The notes: a model not told the origin generated them from the letters alone. 64,000 nucleotides of DNA from an uncultured Lachnospiraceae bacterium (GCA_910580015.1 CAJTVT010000003.1:51921-115920), one strand, 5' to 3'; counted from the stretch's first letter, positions 44,801 to 56,486 are shown. Program-made: numbers and translations.

Positions 44801-45379
44801 GATGATCCAGGTAAGATTGGAATCAATAAAGCTAAGGAAAAAGATATTAATCTGATAATTGCTAAGGAACTGAAAACACTTCTAGAAAAAGAGGGAATTA
44901 AAATTGTGATGACTCGTACAGACGATGCTGGGCTGTATCAAAAGTCATCCAATAACAAGAAAGTAGAAGACATGCGCAAACGATGCGAGATTATAACGAA
45001 GGCGGAACCAGTGTTTACGGTGAGCATACATCAGAATAGTTATCCAGAAGAATCTGTAAAGGGAGCACAGGTTTTTTATTATGGACAGTCTAAGGAAGGG
45101 AAAAAGTTGGCAGAAACTTTGCAGCAGGCGTTGATTGACCAATTGGATCCCAAGAATCATAGACAGGCAAAAGCCAATGAAAGTTATTTTCTTTTGAAAA
45201 AAACCCCTTCCCCAACGGTGATTGTTGAATGTGGATTTCTGAGTAATTCTGAGGAAGCCGCATTACTGATAACTGAGGAATACCAAAAAAAGGTAGCTGA
45301 AGCGGTAAAAATTGGTATTTTGGAATGTTTGCATTTGGATGGGGCGGACCAAGGTCAGAATAAAGCGTCTGAACAGTGA
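44771..45379 (+). pseudogene. cwlD: CwlD-like amidase, 3' part (interrupted)
   Basis: About 200 residues of an amidase_3 domain starting in the element: PTHGGDDPGKIGIN, then NLIIAKELKTLLEKEGI, the second zinc histidine in VSIHQNSY, AKANESYFLLKK and the catalytic Glu in VIVECGFLSN. It lacks the export signal and first beta-strand, which remain at 40330. A TTG at 44771 with AGGAGAAG upstream could start it, but the product would be cytosolic. In sporulating relatives CwlD makes muramic lactam in the cortex, so loss would impair germination unless the element is removed. Confidence 0.85.
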
Positions 45380-45399
45380 GATTGTCCAATATCTAGTAG

Positions 45400-45427
45400 T
45401 TGCGAAGTTTTCCCAATATGCTATAAT
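45400..45427 (+). promoter_or_regulatory. tsaC operon promoter
   Basis: TTGCGA at 45400-45405, a 16-bp spacer and TATAAT at 45422-45427 preceded by ATATGC, the same extended -10 as gdpP. Confidence 0.65.
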
Positions 45428-45546
45428 AGCGATAGATATGATGGGCGCTAAAGTGCGTATGGATTACAATACCACAGTGAGAAGCATACATAATATTGCC
45501 AGATATTGTAGATGTATGACACATCAATGACAAGCAGGTATACAGG
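45422..45546 (+). promoter_or_regulatory. tsaC leader related to the gdpP leader
   Basis: The segment 45422-45479 matches 30257-30314 at 43 of 58 positions without gaps. Shared blocks include TGAT, GCGC, TGCGTAT, TTAC and ATACCA. Downstream parts differ. Confidence 0.55.
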
Positions 45547-46599
45547 ATGAAAACGATTGTAAAGAAAATTGCAGATAATTTTGGAAATCAAAATCAAGAG
45601 ATTATAACAGCAGGAAAGATTATAAAAGAAGGCGGATTGGTAGCATTTCCGACGGAAACAGTCTATGGTTTAGGTGCAGATGCACTGAATCCCACTGCAT
45701 CCAGAAAGATTTATGCAGCAAAAGGACGTCCGTCGGATAATCCTTTAATTATACATATTGCTGATATAAAGGATTTGGAGAACATTGCACTCCACATTCC
45801 TGTCAATGCCAGACAACTCGCAGAGAAGTTCTGGCCAGGGCCTCTCACCATGATTTTTGAGAAACGAGAGATCGTGCCGAAAGAGACAACAGGGGGGCTT
45901 GACACAGTTGCAGTTCGTATGCCAGCACATCCGGTAGCACTTGGATTGATCCGTGCAGCAGGTGGATATATTGCAGCGCCCAGCGCCAATACTTCTGGGA
46001 AGCCAAGTCCCACACTTGCGGAGCATGTTGCGCAGGATTTAAATGGGCGGATTCCCATGATTTTAGATGGTGGCGCTGTGCAGATTGGGATTGAATCAAC
46101 AATTGTGGATTTTTCTGGAGAGATTCCCATGATTTTAAGGCCAGGGTATATTACACTTGATATGATTCAGAAAGTGATTGGAGAGATTCAAATGGATCCT
46201 GGCCTTGGGATGGAAGATCCCAGCGCACCTCCCAAAGCTCCTGGAATGAAATATAAACATTATGCCCCCAAAGCAGAGTTGATTTTGATAGACGGGGAAC
46301 AGGATAAGGTACAGAAGAAAATCAATCATTTATTAAAGGAAGCCATAATTTCTGGGAAAACACCGGGAGTAATAGGTACAAAGGAAAGCTGTAATGGCTA
46401 TAGATGGGGTATTGTAAAAAGCATAGGGACAAGAAGTGATGAAGATACGATCGCAAGACATTTGTATCAGATATTGCGGGAATTTGACCAGCAGAATGTG
46501 GACGTGATATATTCTGAAAGTTTTTCAACTCCTGGACTTGGACAGGCTGTGATGAATCGCATGTTAAAAGCAGCGGGACATCAAGTAATTAAGGTGTAG
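45547..46599 (+). CDS. tsaC: Threonylcarbamoyl-AMP synthase (Sua5/YwlC type)
   Basis: A 350-residue enzyme that makes threonylcarbamoyl-AMP for t6A modification of tRNA position 37. The YrdC domain covers residues 1-210 (VAFPTETVYGLGADA, YAAKGRPSDNPLIIHI, FWPGPLTMIF, PSANTSGKPSPT). The Sua5 C-terminal domain follows to 350 (PGMKYKHYAPKA linker), so this is the long form. First of a compact operon with the phosphatase-like gene and upp. Confidence 0.95.
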   Translation: MKTIVKKIADNFGNQNQEIITAGKIIKEGGLVAFPTETVYGLGADALNPTASRKIYAAKGRPSDNPLIIHIADIKDLENIALHIPVNARQLAEKFWPGPLTMIFEKREIVPKETTGGLDTVAVRMPAHPVALGLIRAAGGYIAAPSANTSGKPSPTLAEHVAQDLNGRIPMILDGGAVQIGIESTIVDFSGEIPMILRPGYITLDMIQKVIGEIQMDPGLGMEDPSAPPKAPGMKYKHYAPKAELILIDGEQDKVQKKINHLLKEAIISGKTPGVIGTKESCNGYRWGIVKSIGTRSDEDTIARHLYQILREFDQQNVDVIYSESFSTPGLGQAVMNRMLKAAGHQVIKV

Positions 46600-46619
46600 G
46601 GGAAATGGAGGTGGAAGAA

Positions 46620-47081
46620 ATGAAACAGTATGATAAAATAATTTTTGTCTGTGAAAATGGGACTGCAAGAGCACCCATGGCGGAGGCTATTTTAAAAGAA
46701 TATAGAATAAAATATCCAGTGGAAATTGAAAGCAGAGGGTTGGTAGTGCTGTTTCCTGAGCCGCTAAATCAGAAAGTGGAAGCAGTTCTTATCAGTAATG
46801 GCATTAACTTGGAGCAGAAAATGTCCAGACAATTGCTGGAGGAGGATTTGCAGCCGAGACATTTGGTGCTCACAATGGAGAAAGTGCAAAAAGAAAAGAT
46901 TTTAGAGGAATATGCCTCAGCTTCCACGGTGGATGTGGAAGTATTGACAGAATTGGTGGGGGATGAGCTAGAGATATTGAATCCTTATGGAGGAACGTTA
47001 CAGTCTTATGGTCTATGTTATGAGACATTGAATAAGACGATTCACAAGCTGGTAAAGCTTATTAACCAAGGAGAAGAATAG
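46620..47081 (+). CDS. Low-molecular-weight protein tyrosine phosphatase-like protein
   Basis: A 153-residue protein of the LMW-PTP/arsenate-reductase-like fold. The phosphate loop CX5R is present (Cys11 to Arg17, CENGTAR), but the following Ser/Thr is Ala18. The general-acid Asp-Pro is replaced by Asn121-Pro122 (LNPYGG). Activity may therefore be weak or altered. ATG at 46620 has GGAGG 8 nt upstream and is preferred to the ATG at 46605. Relatives of YwlE type commonly neighbour ywlC. It ends 1 nt before upp. Confidence 0.8.
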   Translation: MKQYDKIIFVCENGTARAPMAEAILKEYRIKYPVEIESRGLVVLFPEPLNQKVEAVLISNGINLEQKMSRQLLEEDLQPRHLVLTMEKVQKEKILEEYASASTVDVEVLTELVGDELEILNPYGGTLQSYGLCYETLNKTIHKLVKLINQGEE

Positions 47082-47082
47082 T

Positions 47083-47712
47083 ATGGGAAAAATAATTAAA
47101 ATGGAACATCCTCTGATTCAGCATAAAATCGGATGGATACGAAGAACAACCACAGGATCTAGAGATTTTCGGGGAATGGTAAGTGAGATAGCGATGCTTA
47201 TGTGCTATGAAGCTACAAGAGAGCTGGAACTTACAGAGATTGAGATTGAAACGCCTATTTGCAGGACACAAGTAAAAGAACTAAAGGGAAAGAAGTTGGC
47301 AGTGGTCCCCATCCTTCGTGCCGGACTCGGAATGGTAGAAGGTATGCTGACGATGATTCCAGCGGCAAAGGTAGGACATATTGGTCTGTATCGAGACCCA
47401 GAAACGTTGGAACCAGTGGAATATTATTGCAAACTTCCTGAAGATTGTCCAGAACGTGAAGTCTTTGTGGTGGATCCCATGCTGGCAACAGGAGGCTCCG
47501 CAGTGGCAGCAGTTCAAATGCTCAAAGACAAAGGTGTTAATAATATTCACTTTATGTGTATTATTGCTGCTCCAGAAGGCGTGAAAGCGATGGCGGAGGC
47601 ACATCCAGATGTGGATATTTATATTGGAGCTTTGGATGAACGGTTAAACAGCCATGGTTATATTGTGCCAGGGTTAGGTGATGCTGGAGACCGTATTTTT
47701 GGTACTCAGTAA
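47083..47712 (+). CDS. upp: Uracil phosphoribosyltransferase
   Basis: A 209-residue salvage enzyme converting uracil and PRPP to UMP. Recognised from [15 protein letters not shown] near the start, [13 protein letters not shown], the PRPP loop [14 protein letters not shown] and the uracil-binding end [19 protein letters not shown]. The ribosome site GGAGAAG overlaps the end of the phosphatase gene. Adjacent to dCMP deaminase, consistent with pyrimidine metabolism. Confidence 0.97.
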   Translation: MGKIIKMEHPLIQHKIGWIRRTTTGSRDFRGMVSEIAMLMCYEATRELELTEIEIETPICRTQVKELKGKKLAVVPILRAGLGMVEGMLTMIPAAKVGHIGLYRDPETLEPVEYYCKLPEDCPEREVFVVDPMLATGGSAVAAVQMLKDKGVNNIHFMCIIAAPEGVKAMAEAHPDVDIYIGALDERLNSHGYIVPGLGDAGDRIFGTQ

Positions 47713-47790
47713 GAGGGAAATGTTTGCTCGCGACTAGCAGAAAGCAGAATGGACGTACAATGGAAGTACAATGGAAGGGTAGGGAGACTG

Positions 47791-48276
47791 ATGAGCCAAA
47801 AGAGGCAGGATTACATCACATGGGATGAATATTTTATGGGGGTGGCAATGCTCTCAGCGATGCGGTCTAAGGATCCAGGTACTCAAGTAGGAGCTTGTAT
47901 TGTCAGTCAAGATAATAAGATTCTATCAATGGGTTACAATGGATTCCCTATGGGATGTTCAGATGATGAATTTCCTTGGAGGCGGGAAGGAGAGCCGCTG
48001 GACAATAAGTATCTTTATACCACGCACAGTGAATTGAATGCGATTTTGAATTACCGGGGAGGCAGCCTGGAAGGGGCGAAACTGTATGTTTCTCTGTTTC
48101 CATGTAATGAATGTGCCAAGGCGATTATTCAGTCAGGTATCAAAACCGTAATTTATGACAGTGATAAATATAAGGATACGCCATCTGTGATTGCGTCTAA
48201 GCGCATGATGGATGCGGCAGGTGTCCGGTATTATCAGTATACCCATACAAATCGGGAGGTAAAGATTGTTTTATAG
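47791..48276 (+). CDS. dCMP deaminase family protein (ComEB-like)
   Basis: A 161-residue zinc deaminase that would turn dCMP into dUMP for thymidylate synthesis. Zinc and proton-shuttle motifs are HSELNAIL and FPCNECAKAI. The N-terminal block WDEYFMGVAMLSAMRSKDP and VGACIVS are typical. ATG at 47791 has GGGAG upstream; an in-frame ATG at 47749 would add 14 atypical residues. Located directly after upp. Confidence 0.9.
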   Translation: MSQKRQDYITWDEYFMGVAMLSAMRSKDPGTQVGACIVSQDNKILSMGYNGFPMGCSDDEFPWRREGEPLDNKYLYTTHSELNAILNYRGGSLEGAKLYVSLFPCNECAKAIIQSGIKTVIYDSDKYKDTPSVIASKRMMDAAGVRYYQYTHTNREVKIVL

Positions 48277-48294
48277 AGTAGGAGGAACAGCATA

Positions 48295-49197
48295 ATGAGA
48301 GAGAAGAACAAGAACCACGTGAAACAATTTTTAACATTGACCTGCGCCTGCATTTTGCTGATATGCATAATCTGTCCGCAGAGTAGTCTGGTTGTGCAGG
48401 CTGCAAAAGTTGGGAAGATAACTCTAAATCAAAAGAAAATTACAATTCAAGTGGGGGATAGCAAAAAACTTACAGCAAAAATATCTCCTACAAATGCAAA
48501 AAATAGTAAAATCACCTGGGAGACCAGCAATGCAAGGATTGCGTCTGTAAAAAATGGCAAGGTGACAGGAGTTTCCACAGGAACTGCCACCATCACTGCG
48601 AAATCAGGCGGTAAAAAGGCAACTTGCAAAGTGAAAGTGGAATTGAGTCAGACTGCAAAGAAGGCGATTAAGGCTTATCGGAAATATTTAAAGCAGTCTA
48701 GAATTAAGTGGACAAATTGGACTTACTATGGCAGAGAACAGTTTAAGTTTGTACTTGCGGATCTGAATGGCGATGGTGTGCCAGAGTTGATTTTACAGAA
48801 CAATGGCGGAGCGCCCTACAATGAAGGACATGAGGCGGCATTCTGCTATTACAATGGACGCGTCAAAGAAATTGGCAGAGATAATGAGATTCGGCGTTAT
48901 TATCCAGAGAAGGGAATGATGGTGACATACGATTCTGGTATGAACTGTATGGAATCCTATATGAAAATATATAAAAGTGGAAGGACCGTTGAAATAGGTC
49001 GGGCATGGAGCAGTCGTTCAACAGATGGTTATTTTGATTGTTTTTCTTGGAAAGGGAGACGTGTTTCCAAGACAGAATTTAAACGTTATGTGAAAAAAGC
49101 GGCAGGTAAACATCCCATGGAGATCACAGACAGTGATTGGCGAAGAAATACTGCTGCAAACAGGAACAAGATGGAAAAGCTGATCAAGAAATATTGA
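48295..49197 (+). CDS. Secreted BIG2-domain protein
   Basis: A 300-residue exported protein. A signal peptide (to about residue 37, VVQAAKVG) is followed by a BIG2 immunoglobulin-like domain at 40-118 (KKITIQVGDSKKLTAKISPT). A C-terminal domain of about 180 residues contains a calcium-binding-like loop DLNGDGVPELIL. AGGAGGAAC precedes the ATG. No cell-wall sorting motif. Probably a small surface or matrix protein; ligand unknown. Confidence 0.75.
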   Translation: MREKNKNHVKQFLTLTCACILLICIICPQSSLVVQAAKVGKITLNQKKITIQVGDSKKLTAKISPTNAKNSKITWETSNARIASVKNGKVTGVSTGTATITAKSGGKKATCKVKVELSQTAKKAIKAYRKYLKQSRIKWTNWTYYGREQFKFVLADLNGDGVPELILQNNGGAPYNEGHEAAFCYYNGRVKEIGRDNEIRRYYPEKGMMVTYDSGMNCMESYMKIYKSGRTVEIGRAWSSRSTDGYFDCFSWKGRRVSKTEFKRYVKKAAGKHPMEITDSDWRRNTAANRNKMEKLIKKY

Positions 49198-49216
49198 TTG
49201 TGTGATGGGAGTACAA

Positions 49217-50743
49217 ATGAGAGAATTTCTAAAAAAGAACAAAAGAATATCTTTACTGGCGCTTTTATTTTCATTTTTGTGTTTTGGTTTTATGTTGACC
49301 CATTATATGGTAAATATTGATGAAGAAACATGGCTGTTAGAAAATTCGGATTCTAGCCTGTGGCTTCTTCAGAACCGTTATGGAATTTATTTATATGACA
49401 TGTTGTTTACCAAATATGGACGTTTTACACCATTTTTTTCAGACGTCATGGGGATTGTTCTTTGGAATCTTTCAGGGCTGTTGTTTGCCTATGTTTTTTT
49501 TGATTTTGAAAAGAAAGATCACTGGTGGATCCGTTTGGCTATGCTCTGTTATTATAATTCGGTGCCACTCTGTGTGGGAGAAGCTTTTGCATTTACCATG
49601 CAAATCATACCAGAAGCTATAGCCTTAGTTCTAACCGCTGTTGCATTTGTAGGAACAGTAAAACCATGGCAAAAAAATAACAAAATTAATATAATGGTTA
49701 TTTTGGGATCATTGACATTCTCATTTGGTGTATACCAGGCATTGATCTGTGTTTATATTACAGCGGTTGCAGCTTGGTGCTTTTGCCGTTTTTTGGAAGA
49801 AAAGCCACTTTGCCAAGAGATGGGAGTTGGGATTTTTTATAGTGTGGTTTCCATAGCGTTATACTATATCATAAATTTTGCGATTGGGAAATTGGTTGGG
49901 ACACAGTCCTATTTGACAGGAAATTATATTGGCTGGTTGGGTGAACAAGGAACCTTGTATAATTTGTTCCTGGCATTTGCGAATGTGGCTCGTGTTTCCT
50001 TAGGAATCACAATTGAAGATGTACATATTATAGGCGCAGAGTCTCTTTGCGTGTTGATGATTTTGTTTATAGTCACAGCGATTGTATGGTTTTTTAGAAA
50101 GAGAGGGATAGTAAAAAAGATCGGTGTTTTGCTGTTTTCTCTGGGGATGGTTCTAGCACCCTTTTCTCTATATCTTGTTATGGGCACTTATAAAACCCAT
50201 GGGAGAATGCTGATCGCATTGTGCTTGGCAGGAATGGTAGAGATTTTGGTGATTTATGAGGCGTTTTCTCAGAAGGCGGTTCAAAAGGCTGTAAGTTTCA
50301 TTTTTGCAGGACTTTTAATTTTTAATGCATCAAAGATGAATCGGGTTTATTATGATAGTTATCTTGTATATCAATATGATAAATCTACCGCGGATGCAAT
50401 TATGTATGATATCCAAAGGCTGGGATATGATTATCATACGAAGGCGGTTGTTTTTATAGGAGACAGAAAGATGGATCCGATTCCTATTATAAAATCTGGT
50501 TCTCTTGGAGGATCCTTTTTTTCATGGGATGGCGGTAATATTTTGCGGATAATCGATTTTATGGAATTGGAAGGCTATCAATTAAATACACCATCGTCTC
50601 AACAGATTGAAGATGGGTTAAAGATTCGCACAGATATGAAGATCTGGCCACAGGAGGGAAGCATTGTGCAGACAGAGGATTCGATTGTTGTGTATTTGTC
50701 GGAGCCAGAGGAAACATGGTATGACACAAATGTCCTGAGATAA
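49217..50743 (+). CDS. GtrII-like polytopic membrane protein
   Basis: A 508-residue membrane protein with about ten helices, beginning LLALLFSFLCFGFMLTHYMVN followed by the acidic loop NIDEETW. A C-terminal soluble domain of about 120 residues (IMYDIQRLGYDYHTKAVVF) follows. The pattern matches glucosyltransferase GtrII-type proteins of GT-C build, which move sugars from lipid carriers outside the membrane. ATG at 49217 has GGGAG upstream; a GTG 15 nt earlier is less favoured. Acceptor unknown. Confidence 0.65.
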   Translation: MREFLKKNKRISLLALLFSFLCFGFMLTHYMVNIDEETWLLENSDSSLWLLQNRYGIYLYDMLFTKYGRFTPFFSDVMGIVLWNLSGLLFAYVFFDFEKKDHWWIRLAMLCYYNSVPLCVGEAFAFTMQIIPEAIALVLTAVAFVGTVKPWQKNNKINIMVILGSLTFSFGVYQALICVYITAVAAWCFCRFLEEKPLCQEMGVGIFYSVVSIALYYIINFAIGKLVGTQSYLTGNYIGWLGEQGTLYNLFLAFANVARVSLGITIEDVHIIGAESLCVLMILFIVTAIVWFFRKRGIVKKIGVLLFSLGMVLAPFSLYLVMGTYKTHGRMLIALCLAGMVEILVIYEAFSQKAVQKAVSFIFAGLLIFNASKMNRVYYDSYLVYQYDKSTADAIMYDIQRLGYDYHTKAVVFIGDRKMDPIPIIKSGSLGGSFFSWDGGNILRIIDFMELEGYQLNTPSSQQIEDGLKIRTDMKIWPQEGSIVQTEDSIVVYLSEPEETWYDTNVLR

Positions 50744-50884
50744 ACTGTGTGATTTTACGAACAGTATTTTTGAACATTCAGATCTTGTTCTATGGTACAA
50801 GGCAATTACATAAAATATCAAGATTTAATTCTTGTGCAGTAGGCGAAACACTCATGGATTATTGGAAAATATTTAAGGAAGGAA

Positions 50885-50913
50885 TAGACATTTATGGAAA
50901 AAATAGATATAAT
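50885..50913 (+). promoter_or_regulatory. ATP synthase operon promoter
   Basis: TAGACA at 50885-50890, a 17-bp spacer and TATAAT at 50908-50913, about 60 nt before the atpZ start. Confidence 0.65.
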
Positions 50914-50973
50914 ATTTTTATATGGGGAGTCTTATGATTATTCCTCATAGAAATTTATTGGGAGGTGCCTTGT

Positions 50974-51285
50974 GTGAAATATGACAAGAGCGTATATCGT
51001 TCACTGGCTTTGATTACGCAGTTTGGTATTAACATGTTGGTGCCTATTTTTTTGTGCACAATTGTGGGCGTATATCTGGGTAGAAAATTTTCAATAGACT
51101 GGATGGTAATTCCATTGTTTATCGTTGGTGCGCTTGCAGGATTTCGCAATATTTTTATTATGGCAAAGCGGATTTACTCCACAGAATCGTCCTCTGGACG
51201 TTCTGCTAGACAGAGAAGAAAAGGTGAAGATACGTCTACGAATGCTTCCATAGAAAGGGGCGAAGACTGTGTTAAGAAGAATTAA
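50974..51285 (+). CDS. atpZ: AtpZ/AtpI-type ATP synthase accessory protein
   Basis: A 103-residue membrane protein with two helices (about 12-34 and 42-64; GVYLGRKFSIDWMVIPLF between them) and a charged tail. Members of this family precede F-ATPase operons and help assemble the c ring. GTG at 50974 has GGGAGG 8 nt upstream; a GTG at 50965 overlaps that site. It overlaps the next gene by 17 nt. Confidence 0.8.
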   Translation: MKYDKSVYRSLALITQFGINMLVPIFLCTIVGVYLGRKFSIDWMVIPLFIVGALAGFRNIFIMAKRIYSTESSSGRSARQRRKGEDTSTNASIERGEDCVKKN

Positions 51286-51691
51286 TCCGGCATTGCCGGG
51301 ACTGCTGGCAGGAATTGTGTTATATGGTGTTGTGTTTCAATTTACGGGTATGTGGTTTGTGGATGACAAACAGCAGTACACGATTGGACTTTGGATTGGC
51401 ATTCTCCTGGCTATGGGGATGGCAGTCAATATGGCGGTTGTGATTTTAGATGCAGTGGATGTGATGGCTTCCACAGGGACTGCTGTGCGCACTGGATTTT
51501 GGTCGGTGCTGCGCTATGTGGTGGTGATTGGCGCATTTGTGGGAGTCTGGTATTTTGAAGTGGGCAATCTGCTGGTTATGTTTTTGGGAGTGATGGGGCT
51601 GAAAGTATCTGCTTATTTACAGCCCCTTCTTCATAGATTTATTTTGCGGTTACGAAGATTCTGTAAAAGAGATAATGGAACTGCCGAATAA
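51269..51691 (+). CDS. atpI: ATP synthase subunit I-like membrane protein
   Basis: A 140-residue protein with four membrane helices (about 10-28, 38-62, 75-95, 98-115) and a basic C-terminus (LHRFILRLRRFCKR). Position before atpB and topology fit the UncI/AtpI chaperone of c-ring assembly. GTG start inside the atpZ coding sequence, indicating coupling. Sequence conservation is weak, as usual for this family. Confidence 0.7.
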   Translation: MLRRINPALPGLLAGIVLYGVVFQFTGMWFVDDKQQYTIGLWIGILLAMGMAVNMAVVILDAVDVMASTGTAVRTGFWSVLRYVVVIGAFVGVWYFEVGNLLVMFLGVMGLKVSAYLQPLLHRFILRLRRFCKRDNGTAE

Positions 51692-51770
51692 ATTCTATAT
51701 AATCATCTACAGTTGGATGAGACGCTAAACGACAGAGAAAACTGCCGCTTGGTGTAAATGAATGCGTATA

Positions 51771-51818
51771 GCCGTATGGGGCATTGTATCGCATTGCGGC
51801 TGTTGCGATACTCACGGC
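51771..51818 (+). promoter_or_regulatory. Two-tier hairpin in the atpB leader
   Basis: GCCGT (51771-51775) pairs with ACGGC (51814-51818) outside a strong inner stem, GTATCGCA (51786-51793) with TGCGATAC (51804-51811). It lies in the 179-nt gap before the atpB start, where polar genes are usually close. Confidence 0.5.
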
Positions 51819-51870
51819 AAATTGTCATTGGCCTTGGGTAAAATAAAAAGTGATAGAAGGAGGTGAGAGA

Positions 51871-52605
51871 GTGCAAGGTACAATTTTACTGTCTTCCGGT
51901 TCAGATATTGACATTATGGTGCACGGGCTTTTTTCCTATGAATTGTTCGGGCATACGTTTTGGATCACAACCACCCATGTGAGTTTGCTGATCGTGATAC
52001 TGGTATTGACAGGGTTTTCCATTGCGGCGAACCGTGCTATGAGGCATGCAGCGGAGGTTCCAGGCGGATTTCAGAATCTGGTGGAACTGATTGTGGAAAT
52101 GCTGGATAAGATGGTTCATGGAGTTATGGGAAAAAGTGGCGATAAATTCGTCAACTATATCGGAACAATTTTTATTTTTATTTTGTTCAGTAATCTTTCT
52201 GGATTGTTTGGCTTACGTCCGCCTACCGCAGATTATGGCGTGACACTGCCGTTGGCATTGCTGAGTTTTATCCTGATTCATTTTAATCAGTTTAAATATC
52301 AGACACCCAAAGAGATATGGACAGATATGTGTTCCCCATTGCCGCCATGGCTGCCAATTTGGTTCCCTATTAACCTGATCAGTGAAATTGCAGTGCCGAT
52401 TTCCCTGTCATTGCGTCTTTTTGCAAATGTTTTATCGGGAACGATTATCATGGCATTAATTTATTCGTTGCTGGCAAAAGTTGCATATTTTTGGCCAGGT
52501 GCGTTACACGCATATTTTGATATCTTTTCCGGCTGTATTCAGACCTATGTGTTCTGTATGCTGACTATGACCTACATCAGCAATGCAATTGGCCAGGAAG
52601 AATAG
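51871..52605 (+). CDS. atpB: ATP synthase F0 subunit a
   Basis: A 244-residue membrane subunit forming the ion half-channels beside the c ring. The essential arginine is Arg182 in SLRLFANVLSG; PTADYGVTLPLAL and YFDIFSGCIQTYVFCMLTMTYI flank it in the expected order. GTG at 51871 follows AAGGAGGTGA. Confidence 0.95.
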   Translation: MQGTILLSSGSDIDIMVHGLFSYELFGHTFWITTTHVSLLIVILVLTGFSIAANRAMRHAAEVPGGFQNLVELIVEMLDKMVHGVMGKSGDKFVNYIGTIFIFILFSNLSGLFGLRPPTADYGVTLPLALLSFILIHFNQFKYQTPKEIWTDMCSPLPPWLPIWFPINLISEIAVPISLSLRLFANVLSGTIIMALIYSLLAKVAYFWPGALHAYFDIFSGCIQTYVFCMLTMTYISNAIGQEE

Positions 52606-52920
<315 letters not shown>

Positions 52921-52964
52921 GGCGCAGGACACGATGAAAATTAATATTGAAAGGAGGTCCGGCC

Positions 52965-53467
52965 TTGGAACAGTTATTTGGCTTAAACCCTCAGTTGCTG
53001 CATGACACCGTACTTGCCGTGCTGGCCATTCTGTTTCTGTTTACTTTGATGTCATATCTGCTGTTTAATCCAGCAAAGAAGATGTTAAAGGACAGGCAGG
53101 AGCGTATCAAAAATGATATTGATACGGCAAAGAAAGACAGAGAGGAAGCCTCTGCTGTCAGGAAGGAATATGAGCAGAAACTCAAGGGAATTGATAAGGA
53201 AGCTGAAGAAATTTTAAGTGAGGCCCGCCAAAAAGCTCTGAAGAATGAGGCTAGGATTGTGGATGAGGCGAAAGAAGAGGCAGCCAGAATCATCAAGCGT
53301 GCCAATGAGGAAGCGCTGTTGGAGAAAAAACGCGTAATGGACGAGGCAAAGCAGGAGATGATCACAATCGCATCTATGATGGCTGGCAAGGTAGTTGCAG
53401 CCTCTATTGATACAACCATTCAGAACAAATTGGTGGAAGAGACATTAAAGGAAATAGGTGAGAGTAC

Positions 53468-53480
<13 letters not shown>
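52965..53480 (+). CDS. atpF: ATP synthase F0 subunit b
   Basis: A 171-residue peripheral stalk protein: one N-terminal membrane helix (about 13-33) and a long charged coiled-coil (RQERIKNDIDTAKKDREEAS onward). TTG start with AAAGGAGG 7 nt upstream. It overlaps atpH by 13 nt. Confidence 0.95.
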
Positions 53481-55536
<2,056 letters not shown>

Positions 55537-55554
55537 AACAGGTGGTGAATCATT

Positions 55555-56412
55555 ATGGCGTCCATGAGGGACATTAAACGAAGAAAAGGCAGCATACAAA
55601 GTACGCAGCAAATCACGAAAGCCATGAAGCTTGTTTCTACTGTTAAACTGCAGAAAGCCAGAAACCGCGCGGAGCAGTCCAATCCATACTTTAATCATAT
55701 GTATCAGACGGTTACCTCCATGCTTGCAAGGAGCGGGAACCTGGATCATCCCTATTTAAAAGCAGGAAATTCCAACAAAAAAGCTGTGATTACCATTGCT
55801 TCCAACCGGGGGCTTGCTGGTGGTTATAATGCGAATGTGGTGAAACTTCTGACAGGAAGTGGTATTCCAAGGGAAGATATTCAAGTGTATATGATTGGGC
55901 GCAAGGCAAAAGAGCTTTTGGTGCGCAAGGGTTATGAGATTAAGGCGGACTATTCAGATGTGATTGAAGCACCTGCCTATGAGGATGCTGCTGTGATCTG
56001 TAAAGAGGTCTTAGAGGCATTTAGCAGAGGTGAGATTGGTGAAATATATTTGGCGTATACCCATTTTAAGAACACGGTGAGTCATGAGCCTACAATGATG
56101 AAACTTCTTCCAGTGGAATTTGACGAGACGGAGTTGAAAGAGGCGGACAGCCATGTTTTGATGAATTATGAGCCAAATGAAGAAGAAGCATTGGATCTGA
56201 TCATTCCCAAGTACCTGACCAGCCTTTTCTATGGGGCATTGGTGGAGGCAGTGGCAAGTGAAAACGGAGCAAGAATGCAGGCAATGGATTCAGCGACAAG
56301 CAATGCAGATGAAATGATCAGTGATTTGACATTGAAATATAACAGGGCGCGCCAGGGCTCCATCACACAGGAGCTTACCGAGATTATTGCTGGCGCAGAG
56401 GCCATCTCATAG
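55555..56412 (+). CDS. atpG: ATP synthase F1 subunit gamma
   Basis: A 285-residue central shaft subunit. N-terminal helix (MRDIKRRKGSIQSTQQITKA), Rossmann-like middle (ITIASNRGLAGGYNANV) and C-terminal helix (MDSATSNADEMISDLTLKYN) are complete. Confidence 0.96.
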   Translation: MASMRDIKRRKGSIQSTQQITKAMKLVSTVKLQKARNRAEQSNPYFNHMYQTVTSMLARSGNLDHPYLKAGNSNKKAVITIASNRGLAGGYNANVVKLLTGSGIPREDIQVYMIGRKAKELLVRKGYEIKADYSDVIEAPAYEDAAVICKEVLEAFSRGEIGEIYLAYTHFKNTVSHEPTMMKLLPVEFDETELKEADSHVLMNYEPNEEEALDLIIPKYLTSLFYGALVEAVASENGARMQAMDSATSNADEMISDLTLKYNRARQGSITQELTEIIAGAEAIS

Positions 56413-56486
56413 AAATGAATTTCAATGGGATGGGAGTTGGCGCAGTCTGTTCCAGAAGAATCCGCAAGGGCGGTGGATCGGCTGCG

